A stretch of 64,000 nucleotides of DNA from Sphingomonas sp. TREG-RG-20F-R18-01 (GCF_022662475.1 NZ_JAKNQQ010000001.1:620001-684000), one strand, 5' to 3'. Shown: positions 29,796 to 40,398, counted from the stretch's first letter. A program made the numbers and translations. Notes: generated from the letters alone by a model not told the origin.

Positions 29796-30362
29796 TCAGT
29801 CCATATGCTTGAGGCCGACGCGCAGGTAATCCCAGCCCGTCACCACGGTCAGCGCCGCCGCTGCCCAGAGCGTTACCAATCCGACCTGCCCGACCCACGG
29901 ATACCCCGGCAACGCGCCGCCGAGGATGAGCGCGCCGAGCGATACCAGCTGGAACGTCGTCTTCCACTTCGCCAGCTTCGATACCGGCACCGAAACCTGC
30001 AACTGCGCCAGAAATTCGCGCAATCCCGAAACGGCGATTTCGCGCAGGAGGATCACCAGCGCCGCGACCTGATGGATGCCCGAAATGATCGCGGGTTCTG
30101 GCCCCCGCGTGCCGACTAGCAACAGGATGACCGCCGCGACCATGATCTTGTCGGCGATCGGATCGAGGAAAACGCCGAGCTTCGACACCGTTCCTTGCGC
30201 CCGTGCAAGATAGCCGTCGAAATAATCGGTGATCCCCATCAGACAGTATAGGACAAACCCGGCGGCATAGCCGTCGATCCAGCCGGGCCACCACAGGAAC
30301 CAGGCCAGCAAGGGTATCGCGACGATGCGCGACAGGGTGAGAAGGTTGGGGAGCGTCAGCAC
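29796..30362 (-). CDS. pgsA: CDP-diacylglycerol--glycerol-3-phosphate 3-phosphatidyltransferase
   Basis: Integral membrane enzyme that commits CDP-DAG to phosphatidylglycerol synthesis. The 188 residues have several membrane helices. The CDP-alcohol phosphatidyltransferase motif is complete: DYFDGYLAR, then GVFLDPIADK. It leads a pgsA-moaD-moaE transcription unit. Confidence 0.95.
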   Translation of the reverse strand: MLTLPNLLTLSRIVAIPLLAWFLWWPGWIDGYAAGFVLYCLMGITDYFDGYLARAQGTVSKLGVFLDPIADKIMVAAVILLLVGTRGPEPAIISGIHQVAALVILLREIAVSGLREFLAQLQVSVPVSKLAKWKTTFQLVSLGALILGGALPGYPWVGQVGLVTLWAAAALTVVTGWDYLRVGLKHMD

Positions 30363-30513
30363 GGACCCGCTGTAGCCGCGCGTCGACGCCTGGGAAAGCC
30401 CGCGCGATAATTCGCGTAGGTCAAAGGGTTTACCGAATGGCGGGTTGCCGCTTGCGGCAAGCCTGGGCTATGGCAGGTCCTTATTCCTGCCATATCGAGG
30501 CCACGATCCCATC

Positions 30514-31803
30514 ATGCTCAACGCGCTCGGCTTGCTGAAGGAGCGCCGTTTTCTGCCGTTGTTCGTCACCCAGTTCCTTGGCGCGTTCAACGACAACCTG
30601 TTCAAGACGGTCATGGTGCAATTCGCGATCTACAAGATCTTCGCGGATCCCAAGCTGGAACAGAATTTTACGGCATTGGCGACAGCCCTCGGCATCATCC
30701 CGTTCTTTCTGTTCTCCGCACTGGCGGGGCAGCTGGCGGACACGAACGACAAGGCCAAGATCATCCGCATCGTAAAGACCGCGGAGATCCTGATCATGAT
30801 CGTCGGGGCGGGCGGACTGATGCTGGCCTGGACCGGTTTCTCGACCGTCGGCCTGGTGCTGATGCTGTTCGCGGTGCTGTGCCTTGGCGTTCACTCCGCG
30901 TTCTTCGGGCCGATCAAATATGCGATCCTGCCGCAGCATCTGCATGAGGATGAGGTTCTGGGCGGTACCGGGCTGGTCGAGTCCGCGACGTATCTCGCAA
31001 TCCTCCTGGGCACGATCCTGGGCGGGTTCATGGCCGTGCAGCATGCCGCCATCGCGGTTCTCGCGGTTGCCGTGCTCGGCTGGCTCGCCTCGTTCAAGGT
31101 GCCGCCGGCGCGGCGCGAGGGCAAGGAACTGGTCGTTAACTACAATCCGTTCACGTCGTCGTGGCGGCTGATCTCGGGCACCATGCACATTCGCCGGCTG
31201 TTCCTGGCGATCTGCGCCATCAGCTTCTTCTGGACCATGGGGTCGATCCTGATCATCGTGTTCCTGCCGCTCGCGAAGAACGTGCTGACCGCGGACAAGC
31301 ACGTCTTCACGCTGATGACGGCGCTGTTCTCGATCGGCGTCGCGGTCGGATCGGTGCTGATCAACGCGCTGCTGAAGGGCCGCACCTCCGCAAAATATGC
31401 GCCGGCGTCGGTCCTTGCGATGGGCGGATTCGTCGTAGTGTTCTCGCTGCTGGTGCGCGGCTGGCCGGAAGCACCCGTCGGTACGCTGTACGACCTGATG
31501 AGCTTCATCGCCCTGCCCCGGGCGATCCTGCTCGTGCTGGTATTGATGGGGATTGCGGTGACCGGCGGGATGTTCGTGGTGCCGCTCTACGCGTTCCTCA
31601 CCACCACCGTCAGCAAGGACGAAACCGCGCGGACCGTCGCAGCCAACAATGTCGTCAACGCCGGGGCGATGACGATCGGCGCGATCGGCGTTCAGGGGCT
31701 GACCCTGCTGGGGGTAACGCCGGACAACCTGCTGCTGGTCGTGGCTGCCATGTGCCCGGTGTCGGCGTGGATCGCCTGGAAGCTCCACGTCGCCTGCGAC
31801 TGA
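30514..31803 (+). CDS. MFS transporter, LplT-like lysophospholipid-transporter type
   Basis: A 429-residue protein with about 12 membrane segments. The N-terminal GAFNDNLFKTVMVQFA is characteristic of the LplT / Aas-fused MFS group that flips lysophospholipids inward for reacylation. ATG 30514 is chosen so that this first helix follows directly; the upstream open frame is not family-like. No acyltransferase partner is fused or adjacent, but the neighbour pgsA is also in phospholipid metabolism. The substrate is inferred. Confidence 0.75.
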   Translation: MLNALGLLKERRFLPLFVTQFLGAFNDNLFKTVMVQFAIYKIFADPKLEQNFTALATALGIIPFFLFSALAGQLADTNDKAKIIRIVKTAEILIMIVGAGGLMLAWTGFSTVGLVLMLFAVLCLGVHSAFFGPIKYAILPQHLHEDEVLGGTGLVESATYLAILLGTILGGFMAVQHAAIAVLAVAVLGWLASFKVPPARREGKELVVNYNPFTSSWRLISGTMHIRRLFLAICAISFFWTMGSILIIVFLPLAKNVLTADKHVFTLMTALFSIGVAVGSVLINALLKGRTSAKYAPASVLAMGGFVVVFSLLVRGWPEAPVGTLYDLMSFIALPRAILLVLVLMGIAVTGGMFVVPLYAFLTTTVSKDETARTVAANNVVNAGAMTIGAIGVQGLTLLGVTPDNLLLVVAAMCPVSAWIAWKLHVACD

Positions 31804-31836
31804 GCCGGAGGCCCCGGCCGAGCCGGGATCGGGCCG

Positions 31837-32004
31837 TCAGCAGATGAACGTGTAGAAGCACACGAAGAATGCCGAGAAGCTCAGCACGAACAGCCTGACG
31901 TCCGAATCGTCCCGCGCCCGGGTGCGGGCGACCCGCTGCGCCACGACGGCCTGGCGGAACGGATGGCGGCTGCCGGACAAGGGGAGCGAGAGGTGGCGTT
32001 GCAT
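31837..32004 (-). CDS. 55-residue small membrane protein
   Basis: A short reading frame from ATG 32004 to TGA 31837. The N-terminal half is basic (many Arg and His). The C-terminus is a single hydrophobic segment starting LFVLSFSAFF and ending with Cys. No Shine-Dalgarno sequence is clear. Codon use (GC-rich third positions) and the clean basic-then-hydrophobic design support it as real. It fills an otherwise empty 390-base gap. Function unknown. Confidence 0.5.
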   Translation of the reverse strand: MQRHLSLPLSGSRHPFRQAVVAQRVARTRARDDSDVRLFVLSFSAFFVCFYTFIC

Positions 32005-32192
32005 GGCCGGATGTTAACGCTTTGTTTACGATGTCCGCCAGCGCTCGTTGCGGTTAACCGACGTGCAGAAATGGGACGCCAGACGCGTCAGCGACGTATG
32101 CCAATCTGCGCCGAATGCGCCGGCAGGCAAAAGTTTGTCGACGGGCGCTGCCGTTAAGACAGTTTTGACCAGATCTCCTGTTAACCAGACAC

Positions 32193-33983
32193 ATGACGAG
32201 TTGGCGTACCCCCTCCGAACCCAAGGCCGCGTTCCTCCTTGGAATCGTATTCTTCCTGGCCGCTGCGGCTTCGGTCAGTTTCGCCCGGTTTGATGGCGGC
32301 GTCGCCTATGTCTGGGGCGCGGCCGGACTCTTGCTGGCGCGGCTGGTGACGTTGCCCGTGCGACGCTGGGCCTTGCCGCTTTTCTGGTGCGGGATCGCCT
32401 GCGTCCTGGAGATTGGCGCCGTCGGCATCGGCCGGCGCGCCATCCCCGCGCTCACCCCGGTCCTGCTACTGGAACCCGTCGTCGCGGCGCTGCTGCTGCG
32501 GCGCGTGCTCGGGCGCGGTCTCGATATCGAAACCGTGCGCGGGATGGTCTGGTTCATCGGCCTCGCCGGGATCGTCGCGCCGTTCGTATCCGGGATCTTC
32601 GCTGCAGCGGTCGTATCGATCTTCGTGGGCGCGCCTTACTGGTCCAACTTCATCCACTGGTTCGTCGCCCACGGACTGGGCGCTGTCCTGGTGACGCCGG
32701 TCGCGGCCGCCGCGATCAATCCGGACTGGCTGCAGCGCCTGAGCCGGTGGAAGCGCAAGGACCTGGTCGCCAACGGTTCGTTGATGCTGGCTGTGACGGC
32801 CACCGCCTTTTTCGTCTTCTATCAGAAACCCGCGCCAATCCTGTTCCTGCCTTTGTTGCCGATGGTGCTTGCGACGGTTCGCGGCGGGCGACTGGCGGCG
32901 ATCGCCAGTACGGTCATCGTCGGGTCCATCGGCGCCATCCTCACCGCGCACGGACGCGGACCGATCAATCTCATGCCCGGCTCGATCGGTGAAAAGTCGC
33001 TGCTGCTGCAGGGTTTCATCGCCTGCTCGGTGCTGCTGGTGTTGCCGGTCGCATCCCTGCTGACGCAACGGCGGATCATCGCCGAACGGTGGCGCGAGAG
33101 CGAGGCGCGCTATCGCACGATCGCCGACAGCCTGAGCGACGCGATCATCGACGTCGGCCCCGACGGAACGGTCCGCTACGCATCGTCCGCGATCGCCGGC
33201 ATGACCGGCCTGTCGTCGGGCGCCGTCATGGGGAGCAATGCCCGCGACTTCGTCTTCGCGGAGGATCAGCCGTTGCTAGCCCTCGCCTATCGCCAGGCGC
33301 TAGAGGCGCCGGGCCAGGCCGTGATCGTCCAATATCGCGGTGCGCGCGACACCGGGGTCGGGCGTCGCTGGTTCGAGGCATCGATCCGCGCCGTTACCGC
33401 CGACGGCGAGTCCCTCGGCGTCGTCGGCTCGATCCGCGACATTTCGGACCGCAAGAACCTCGAGCTTTCGCTGACCCGCGAAGCGCGGCTCGACCCGCTC
33501 ACCGGGTTGGCCAACCGTCGTGCATTCGTCGAGCATCTCGAGCGACTGTGCATGGCCAACGGGGCCGCTCTGCCGAATGGCCGGCACGGAAGCCTTGCGA
33601 TCCTCGACCTGGACCATTTTAAGGCGATCAACGACCGCTACGGCCACCCTGTCGGCGACCAGGTGCTGCAGGCGATCGCCGCGGAAGCGATGCGCTTCTG
33701 TCGCGCGCACGATCTCGTCGCGCGGATCGGGGGGGAGGAGTTTTGCGTCATCTTCGGCGGGGCAACCATGGCCGACGCGGAAGCGGCGGGGAACCGTTTG
33801 CGCAGGGCGATCCGTTCCCTGCGGATACCGCTCGATAACGGATTGTCGATCTCGGTTACCGCCAGCATCGGACTGGCGGAGATCGTTCCCGCAATGCCCG
33901 CGCTGGAAATCCTGAAGCACGCCGATACCGCCCTCTACGAAGCGAAGCGCCAAGGCCGCGATCGACTGCGGATCGCAGCCTGA
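32193..33983 (+). CDS. Membrane diguanylate cyclase with MASE1, PAS and GGDEF domains
   Basis: A 596-residue protein predicted to make c-di-GMP. The N-terminal ~290 residues have about eight hydrophobic segments in the MASE1 style. A PAS domain lies at about 305-425 (RYRTIADSLSDAIIDV, DISDRK). The cyclase domain opens LDPLTGLANRRAF and has active site IGGEEF, with a DLDHFKAINDRYGH metal/substrate segment. No RxxD inhibitory site is obvious just before GGEEF. It is separate from the other c-di-GMP gene at 4718. Confidence 0.9.
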   Translation: MTSWRTPSEPKAAFLLGIVFFLAAAASVSFARFDGGVAYVWGAAGLLLARLVTLPVRRWALPLFWCGIACVLEIGAVGIGRRAIPALTPVLLLEPVVAALLLRRVLGRGLDIETVRGMVWFIGLAGIVAPFVSGIFAAAVVSIFVGAPYWSNFIHWFVAHGLGAVLVTPVAAAAINPDWLQRLSRWKRKDLVANGSLMLAVTATAFFVFYQKPAPILFLPLLPMVLATVRGGRLAAIASTVIVGSIGAILTAHGRGPINLMPGSIGEKSLLLQGFIACSVLLVLPVASLLTQRRIIAERWRESEARYRTIADSLSDAIIDVGPDGTVRYASSAIAGMTGLSSGAVMGSNARDFVFAEDQPLLALAYRQALEAPGQAVIVQYRGARDTGVGRRWFEASIRAVTADGESLGVVGSIRDISDRKNLELSLTREARLDPLTGLANRRAFVEHLERLCMANGAALPNGRHGSLAILDLDHFKAINDRYGHPVGDQVLQAIAAEAMRFCRAHDLVARIGGEEFCVIFGGATMADAEAAGNRLRRAIRSLRIPLDNGLSISVTASIGLAEIVPAMPALEILKHADTALYEAKRQGRDRLRIAA

Positions 33984-34069
33984 GCGACCGGCTGGGCTCG
34001 CGTACGCTGGCGCACGGACTACCCGTCCAAGCCGTTGGCGCTGCGAGAAAGCTGTCGTAAGAACCCGTT

Positions 34070-35752
34070 ATGAGCAGCGCCCCTACCCGTTTCCACCTCC
34101 GAGCCCCCTACCGAGTTGCGCTGCTGCTGGCGTTGACCGCATCGATGCCAGCGACGGCACAAGTCACGAGCGACCCCGTTCGCATCGAGCAGAGCGTCCG
34201 CACGCTTGCCTCCGATCTGTTCGAAGGCCGCGCGCCAGGCACGCGGGGCGAGGATCGGACGATCGGCTATCTCGTCGCGCGTTTCCAGGCGCTGGGACTG
34301 GAACCGGGCGGTCCGGCCGGCCAATGGGTGCAAAAGGTCCCGCTGGTCCACACGCGGCTCGGACGACCGCGCACCCTGCGGTTCGACGGGCCGGCAGGCG
34401 CGATGCCGGCCGAACAGGCGAAGGACATTTACGTCTCCACGATCCGTCCGGACGATTCGGCCAGGATCGCCGCTGCGCCTCTGGTCTTCGTCGGATATGG
34501 CGTGACGGCCCCCGAGCGTAAGTGGGACGACTTCAAGGGCGCCGACCTCAAGGGAAAGGTCGCGGTCTTTCTCGTCAACGATCCGGACTTCGCCGCCGCC
34601 AAGGGCGAGCCCGTTGCGGGCACGTTCGGTGGGCGTACGATGACCTATTATGGTCGCTGGACCTACAAGTTCGAGGAGGCGGCGCGACGCGGCGCGATCG
34701 GCGCGCTGATCATCCATGACACCGCCGGGGCAGGCTATGGCTGGAACGTCGTGGTCAGCAGCGGCGGCGAAAATTACGACATCGTGCGCGAGCCCTCCCG
34801 CCTCACCAGCCTCGCGCTGCAGGGGTGGGTTGCGGGCGATACGGCGGAGCGACTGTTCTCGGCGGCCGGGCTCGACCTGGCGAAGCTGCGGGTCGCAGCC
34901 CGTCAGCCGAGCTTTCGCCCGGTGACGCTCGACCGTCTTAGCTTCACCGCGGACGTTCCGGTCAGCCATGAGCAGGTCGACAGCTACAACGTTCTCGCTC
35001 GCATCCCCGGCACCGAACGTCCCGGGGAGGCCGTGATGTTCGGCGCGCATTGGGACGCATACGGCGCGGGTAAGCCCGATGCGGAAGGCCGGATCTATCG
35101 CGCCGGGGCGAACGACGATGCGCTGGGGATCGCCGCCCTGTTTGAAATCGCACGCAATCTGAAAGCGGCGCCGGCGCCTAAGCGAACGGTGATGTTCGCG
35201 GCCTGGACCGCGGAGGAGCGCGGACTGCTCGGATCCGAATATTATGCGACCCATCCGGTCGTGCCAATGGCCAAGACCGTCGCCAATCTCACGGTCGACA
35301 TTCTCCAGACCGCTGGCCGGGCCAAGGACGTCGTACTCGTCGGCGCCGGACAGAACAGTCTCGAGGAGGACATGGCCCGGATCGCGGCAGCCCAGCGACG
35401 CCGGATCACGCCCGAAAGCCTTCCAGAGCGCGGGCTGTTCTATCGCGCGGATCACTTCTCCTTCGCGAAACAAGGCGTTCCGACGCTGCTGTCGATGGGT
35501 ATCGCCGGAGCGTCCGACCTCGAGCAAGGAGGCACGACGGCCGGCCAGGCATGGATCGATGTCTATACCGGTCACTGCTACCATCAGGCATGTGACGCGT
35601 GGAGCAGCGACTGGAACCTCGGTGGGGCGGTACAGGACATCAACCTGATCGGAACGATCGGCGCGGAACTCGCCAACTCCACCGTCTGGCCCGAGTGGAA
35701 AGCGGGCTCCGAATTCAAGGCGATCCGCGACAAAAACCGACCTGCTGGATAG
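34070..35752 (+). CDS. Secreted M28-family zinc aminopeptidase with PA domain
   Basis: A 560-residue exported peptidase. Signal peptide about residues 1-31 (ends ATAQ). A protease-associated insert lies about 140-260. M28 zinc-site residues are visible in order: His in GAHWDAYG, bridging Asp in GANDDALG, catalytic Glu pair in TAEERGLLG, Asp in LTVDIL, and a His in TGHCYHQACD. It likely trims N-terminal residues from peptides in the periplasm or outside. It precedes an exported hydrolase gene on the same strand by about 100 bases. Confidence 0.88.
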   Translation: MSSAPTRFHLRAPYRVALLLALTASMPATAQVTSDPVRIEQSVRTLASDLFEGRAPGTRGEDRTIGYLVARFQALGLEPGGPAGQWVQKVPLVHTRLGRPRTLRFDGPAGAMPAEQAKDIYVSTIRPDDSARIAAAPLVFVGYGVTAPERKWDDFKGADLKGKVAVFLVNDPDFAAAKGEPVAGTFGGRTMTYYGRWTYKFEEAARRGAIGALIIHDTAGAGYGWNVVVSSGGENYDIVREPSRLTSLALQGWVAGDTAERLFSAAGLDLAKLRVAARQPSFRPVTLDRLSFTADVPVSHEQVDSYNVLARIPGTERPGEAVMFGAHWDAYGAGKPDAEGRIYRAGANDDALGIAALFEIARNLKAAPAPKRTVMFAAWTAEERGLLGSEYYATHPVVPMAKTVANLTVDILQTAGRAKDVVLVGAGQNSLEEDMARIAAAQRRRITPESLPERGLFYRADHFSFAKQGVPTLLSMGIAGASDLEQGGTTAGQAWIDVYTGHCYHQACDAWSSDWNLGGAVQDINLIGTIGAELANSTVWPEWKAGSEFKAIRDKNRPAG

Positions 35753-35851
35753 GCACGCGGGCGTAGGATGCGAACGGGACCGTGGCAACGCTCAACCCGC
35801 GGCGCGCATTGAGCCGGTGTCGTGCACCCCGTGCGACGGAGGATCATCGAC

Positions 35852-36874
35852 ATGCGCCGTGCCCTGCCCCTGCTACTGATTGCTACGGCATGGACGTCGC
35901 CAGCGGATGCCGCCGACCCGGCGGCGACCGCTCCGATCGCGGTGAAGCCGCTCGGCGCAAATCTGGAGGCGTTCGCCTACCCCTTCCCGGTCCATTGGTA
36001 CGGCGCCAGTTCGCAGGGTGCGCCGATCCGGATGGCCTATCTCGACGTACCGCCGAGCGCACGGGCGAATGGACGGACCGTTCTGCTCCTGCACGGCAAG
36101 AACTTTTGCGCCGCCACATGGCAGGACACGGTCACGGCGCTGTCCAACGCCGGCTATCGGGTGATTGCCCCGGATCAGATCGGCTTCTGCAAATCCTCCA
36201 AGCCTGCGGGCTACCAGTACAGCTTCCAGAGCCTTGCGGCGCTGACGCGCGGGCTTCTGGACGAGGCCAAGGTTGGCAAGGTGCTGGTCGTTGGACATTC
36301 GACGGGCGGCATTCTGGCAGCCCGCTTCGCCTTGATGTATCCTGACCGCGTGGAACGGATCGTTCTCGTCAACCCCCTGGGTCTGAACGACACGCTTGCT
36401 CAAGGCGTACCCTATGCCGACCTCGGCACGCTGCGCCGCGAGGAGGCACGGACCGATGCCGCTTCGATCAAGGCATACCAGTTGCGCAATTACTATCATG
36501 GCCAATGGCGCCCGGCCTATGACCGATGGGTTGCGATGCTGGCAGGACAATATGCCAGCCCGGACGGCGATCTGGTCCGGGACGCACAGGCGCGGCTTTC
36601 CGATATGATCGAAACGCAACCCGTCGCTGCGGATCTCGACCGGATCGTTGCTCCGGTATCGCTGATCATCGGCCAAAAGGACCTGACTGCCTTTCGCGCG
36701 AACACCGCCCCGGTCGCGGTGCGTTCTGCCGTCCAGACCGTGCCTCAGGCCGCCGAGGCGGTCGCCAAGCGCTTTTCCAATATGCACTTGATCCGTATCG
36801 CCGACGCGGGCCATGCGCCGCAGGTGGAGGACCCTGCGCGGTTCAATGCCGCGCTGCTCGATGAACTTCGGTAG
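35852..36874 (+). CDS. Exported alpha/beta hydrolase
   Basis: A 340-residue protein. ATG 35852 is chosen because GGAGGA lies 8 bases upstream and a signal peptide follows at once (about 1-20). The nucleophile elbow is GHSTGG (Ser near residue 153) after the oxyanion segment LLHGKNFCAATW. A late Asp in IGQKDLTAF and His in DAGHAPQ complete the triad. Esterase, lipase or amidase activity cannot be separated. It may pair with the upstream M28 peptidase. Confidence 0.85.
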   Translation: MRRALPLLLIATAWTSPADAADPAATAPIAVKPLGANLEAFAYPFPVHWYGASSQGAPIRMAYLDVPPSARANGRTVLLLHGKNFCAATWQDTVTALSNAGYRVIAPDQIGFCKSSKPAGYQYSFQSLAALTRGLLDEAKVGKVLVVGHSTGGILAARFALMYPDRVERIVLVNPLGLNDTLAQGVPYADLGTLRREEARTDAASIKAYQLRNYYHGQWRPAYDRWVAMLAGQYASPDGDLVRDAQARLSDMIETQPVAADLDRIVAPVSLIIGQKDLTAFRANTAPVAVRSAVQTVPQAAEAVAKRFSNMHLIRIADAGHAPQVEDPARFNAALLDELR

Positions 36875-37075
36875 GATCACTTCGCATGGCCCCTCGCGGG
36901 GTTGCCTGTGCCCGACGATCGGCGGCCGGGTAGCGCGGCGCGGCGGATCCACCGCGTTCGTCCCGAAATGCGATCAAGACGGCCGATCGACAATCGCGCC
37001 AATGATCGTCAACTTGCATATATGGGATCACGTCTCTAGCGATGGGCCGGCTAGGCGTACGTAAAGGGATCCGAG

Positions 37076-38086
37076 ATGAAAACCGTAGTGTGCCGGGAGC
37101 CCTTCTCGCTGGCCGTCGAGGACCGCCCGTCACCTTCTCCCAAGCCCGGCGAAGCGATCGTCCGGATCCGACGGATCGGCCTGTGCGGTACGGATTATCA
37201 TATCTACGCTGGTCGGCACCCATTTCTCGCCTATCCACGCGTCATGGGCCATGAGCTGTCGGGCGAGATCGAGCACGTTCCCGAAGGCTCCGCGTTCCGC
37301 GTGGGTCAGGTCGTCGCGATCAACCCCTATCTCGCCTGCGGAACCTGTATCGCCTGCCGCAAGGGTAAGCCCAATGCATGCGTAAGCATCAGCGTGCTCG
37401 GAGTGCATGCGGACGGTGGCATGGCCGAGCGTATCGCAATACCGCAGAGCGCGTTGTTTGACGCAGGGGCGCTGACCCTCGACCAGGCGGCGATGATCGA
37501 GTTTCTCGCGATCGGGGCGCATGCGGTTTCGCGCGCAGGGCTTCTGCCGGGCGACCGTGTGCTGGTGGTTGGTGCTGGCCCGATCGGGGTGGGAACGGGC
37601 TTATTCGCCCGCTTCAGCGGCGCGCGTGTCACGCTTGCCGACACCCGGCCGACCCGGCTGGCGTTCGCCAGGGATCATCTGGCGTTCGACGATACGGTCG
37701 AGGCTGGTCCCGACCTGCCGACCGCGCTGGCCGAGGCAACCGGCGGCGAAATGTTCGATGCGGTGTTCGATGCGACCGGATCGCTGTCAGCGATGGCGCA
37801 AAGCCTCGGCTATGTCGCCCATGGCGGGACATTGGTGCTGGTCGGCGTCGCGCCCGGGGACCTGGTATTTCCCGATCCGGAATTCCATAAACGCGAAACG
37901 ACCCTCGTCGCCAGTCGCAATGCGCTTTTGGACGATTTCGATCGAGTGAAGCAAGCGATCCTCGACGGGCTAATCCCGACCGACGTGCTCCATACCCACA
38001 GCCTCAAGGCGGAGGACATTCCGACCAGCATGCCCGACCTGATCGCCAGTGCGGACCACGTCCTGAAGGCAATCGCGCGCTTCTAG
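37076..38086 (+). CDS. Zinc-dependent alcohol/polyol dehydrogenase (MDR family)
   Basis: A 336-residue cytosolic oxidoreductase. The catalytic zinc site is Cys in GLCGTDYH and the GHE in MGHELSG. The structural zinc site CGTCIACRKGKPNAC has all four cysteines. The NAD-binding fold starts VLVVGAGPIGVG. The small size and the GTDYHIYAG segment fit sugar-alcohol or threonine/galactitol-type dehydrogenases; the substrate is unknown. It converges with guaA across 20 bases. Confidence 0.88.
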   Translation: MKTVVCREPFSLAVEDRPSPSPKPGEAIVRIRRIGLCGTDYHIYAGRHPFLAYPRVMGHELSGEIEHVPEGSAFRVGQVVAINPYLACGTCIACRKGKPNACVSISVLGVHADGGMAERIAIPQSALFDAGALTLDQAAMIEFLAIGAHAVSRAGLLPGDRVLVVGAGPIGVGTGLFARFSGARVTLADTRPTRLAFARDHLAFDDTVEAGPDLPTALAEATGGEMFDAVFDATGSLSAMAQSLGYVAHGGTLVLVGVAPGDLVFPDPEFHKRETTLVASRNALLDDFDRVKQAILDGLIPTDVLHTHSLKAEDIPTSMPDLIASADHVLKAIARF

Positions 38087-38106
38087 CGACCCGCGCGCGC
38101 GGTCCG

Positions 38107-39663
38107 TCACTCCCACTCGATCGTGCCGGGCGGCTTGCTCGTATAGTCATAGGTCACGCGATTGACGCCGCGCACTTCGTTGACGATCCGCGTCGCGACG
38201 CGCGGGAGGAAATCGCCCGGGAACTGGAACGCCTGTGCGGTCATCCCGTCGGTCGATGTCACCGCGCGGAGCGCCAGCACATTGTCATACGTCCGCCCGT
38301 CGCCCATCACCCCGACGCTGCGCACCGGGAGCAACACCGCGAACGCCTGCCAGATCGCATCATACAATCCCGCCCGACGGATTTCCTCGAGATAGACCGA
38401 GTCCGCCTTGCGCAATATGTCGCAGCGTTCCTTGGTCACTTCGCTAGGGATGCGGATCGCGAGGCCCGGCCCCGGGAAGGGATGCCGCCCGACGAAGATC
38501 TCGGGCAGGCCAAGCTCGCGGCCAAGCGCGCGGACTTCGTCCTTGAACAGTTCGCGCAGCGGCTCGACCAGTTGCATCTTCATCCGCGCGGGCAGGCCGC
38601 CGACATTATGATGGCTCTTGATCGTCACCGACGGCCCGCCGGTGAAGCTGACGCTCTCGATCACGTCGGGGTAGAGCGTCCCCTGCGCAAGGAAGTCGGC
38701 GCCGCCGATCTTCTTCGCCTCTGCCTCGAAAATGTCGATGAACGCGCCGCCAATGAACTTGCGCTTCGCCTCCGGATCGGTGACGCCAGCGAGCCCGGCC
38801 ATGAAGGTCGCCTCGGCATCCACATGGACCAGCGGGATGTTGTAATGGTTGCGGAACAGCGTGACGACCTGATCCGCCTCGCCGCTGCGCATCAGCCCGT
38901 GGTCGACGAACACGCAGGTCAGCTGCTCGCCGATCGCCTCGTGGATCAGCACCGCCGCGACCGCGGAGTCGACCCCGCCCGACAGCCCGCAAATGACCTT
39001 GCCGCTGCCGACCTGCGCGCGGATCTCGGCGATCTTGGTCGCGCGGAACTCGGCCATCGTCCAGTCGCCGGTGAGGCCGCAGACGTGCCGCGCGAACGTC
39101 GCGATCAGCTTGGCGCCATCGGGCGTGTGGACCACCTCGGGGTGGAACTGCATGGCGTAATAATGCCGGTCGTCATCCGCGATCACCGCAAACGGCGCGC
39201 CGGGGCTCGCCGCGACGGGGCGGAAGCCGGGGGCGAGCGCGGTGACCTTGTCGCCGTGGCTCATCCATACCTGATGCGATTCGCCCTGCGTCCAGACGCC
39301 GTCGAACAGCGCGCAGGCATCGCCGATCTCGATCACCGCATGGCCGAACTCGCCGCTGTCGCCGAGCGTCACCGTTCCGCCAAGCTGATGCATCAGCACC
39401 TGCTGGCCGTAGCAGATCCCCATGATCGGCACGCCGCTGTCGAGGATTGCCTGCGGGATACGCGGGCTGTTCTCGTCGAGCACCGAGGCCGGGCTGCCAG
39501 AGAGGATCACGCCCTTGGGCTGCATCCGGTCGAACGCTTCGGCGGCGGTCGTGAACGGCGCGATCTCGCTGTAGACGCCCGCTTCGCGCACGCGGCGTGC
39601 GATCAGCTGGGTCACCTGGCTGCCAAAATCGACGATGAGGATGGAGTCGCTGGGATGTGTCAT
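38107..39663 (-). CDS. guaA: GMP synthase (glutamine-hydrolysing)
   Basis: Converts XMP to GMP. ATG 39663 gives 518 residues, the family length; 32 further upstream codons are open but unlike the family. The class I glutaminase domain has catalytic Cys in GICYGQQ and His-Glu in FHPEVVHT. The PP-loop ATPase has [10 protein letters not shown], and the C-terminal dimerisation domain ends [10 protein letters not shown]. Confidence 0.97.
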   Translation of the reverse strand: MTHPSDSILIVDFGSQVTQLIARRVREAGVYSEIAPFTTAAEAFDRMQPKGVILSGSPASVLDENSPRIPQAILDSGVPIMGICYGQQVLMHQLGGTVTLGDSGEFGHAVIEIGDACALFDGVWTQGESHQVWMSHGDKVTALAPGFRPVAASPGAPFAVIADDDRHYYAMQFHPEVVHTPDGAKLIATFARHVCGLTGDWTMAEFRATKIAEIRAQVGSGKVICGLSGGVDSAVAAVLIHEAIGEQLTCVFVDHGLMRSGEADQVVTLFRNHYNIPLVHVDAEATFMAGLAGVTDPEAKRKFIGGAFIDIFEAEAKKIGGADFLAQGTLYPDVIESVSFTGGPSVTIKSHHNVGGLPARMKMQLVEPLRELFKDEVRALGRELGLPEIFVGRHPFPGPGLAIRIPSEVTKERCDILRKADSVYLEEIRRAGLYDAIWQAFAVLLPVRSVGVMGDGRTYDNVLALRAVTSTDGMTAQAFQFPGDFLPRVATRIVNEVRGVNRVTYDYTSKPPGTIEWE

Positions 39664-39894
39664 GCGGCCAGATAGCAGAAGTGCGCCGCGATGCCAGAGG
39701 GCGGGCGTGCGATTCGGTAGGGGGCGTCCGGGCCGTTCAGCTTCGGTCCACGCCCGCAAGTGTGAAACGAACGAAGAGGGATTGGGTTAAGCCTCCCTCC
39801 GTCATCACCCCGGCACGAGGGCGAGGTGATGGGTTGGTCGGTTGCCGGAGATGCCAAAGGCGCACCGCCAGCCGGAAGTTTGAGGATACGTTCG

Positions 39895-40398
39895 ATGATA
39901 TTGCTCGCCTTGCTAGTCACGTCCACCGCCGCCCAGGCCCCCGCCCCCATGCCCCCGCCCTGCCGCGCCGCGCAGCTTCGCCTGTCGCTCGATGGCAAGG
40001 ACGGCGATTTCAACGGCATGTCGCATTCGGGGGTCGAGCTTTCGCTCCGCAACCATGGCCCGGACTGTACGCTCCAAGCGCTCCCGACGATCGCCTTCTA
40101 CGACGCCCGCGGGCATGTCCTCCCCGCAACACGACGCGGACCGGTGGGAATGCATCCTGGCCCGGCGATGCTCCCGGTCCGGATCAGCGGCGGACACCGG
40201 GCGGCGACCGCGCTGCGCTGGGTTTCGGGGCCCGTCTTCCCGACCAACCGGGCGCTCCGCGCCGCCAGCGTGACGGTACGGATTGGCAACACGTCGCTCC
40301 GCGCGCCGATCACGGCGCTATTGTATGGCGCGCCCGGCCAGTCGGCTGGCTTCGACCAGCCGCCCCTCCGCACCATCGAAGGCATGGCGGCGGGCTGA
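39895..40398 (+). CDS. Exported DUF4232-like protein
   Basis: A 167-residue protein. ATG 39895 gives an immediate signal peptide (about 1-16, ends TAAQA). The mature part resembles DUF4232: a Cys at the start of the domain (PPCRAAQLRLSLDG), a second Cys in GPDCTLQALP, then alternating beta strands. A disulfide is likely. The function is unknown. It is convergent with the prolyl oligopeptidase gene. Confidence 0.7.
   Translation: MILLALLVTSTAAQAPAPMPPPCRAAQLRLSLDGKDGDFNGMSHSGVELSLRNHGPDCTLQALPTIAFYDARGHVLPATRRGPVGMHPGPAMLPVRISGGHRAATALRWVSGPVFPTNRALRAASVTVRIGNTSLRAPITALLYGAPGQSAGFDQPPLRTIEGMAAG

Noticed and set aside
34019..35788. 589-codon minus-strand reading frame
   Set aside because: Antisense to the M28 peptidase, whose zinc ligands and signal peptide are clear.
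36875..37075. Possible small gene or terminator
   Set aside because: A CCCC..GGGG hairpin near 36890 lacks a T-run and no frame is convincing.
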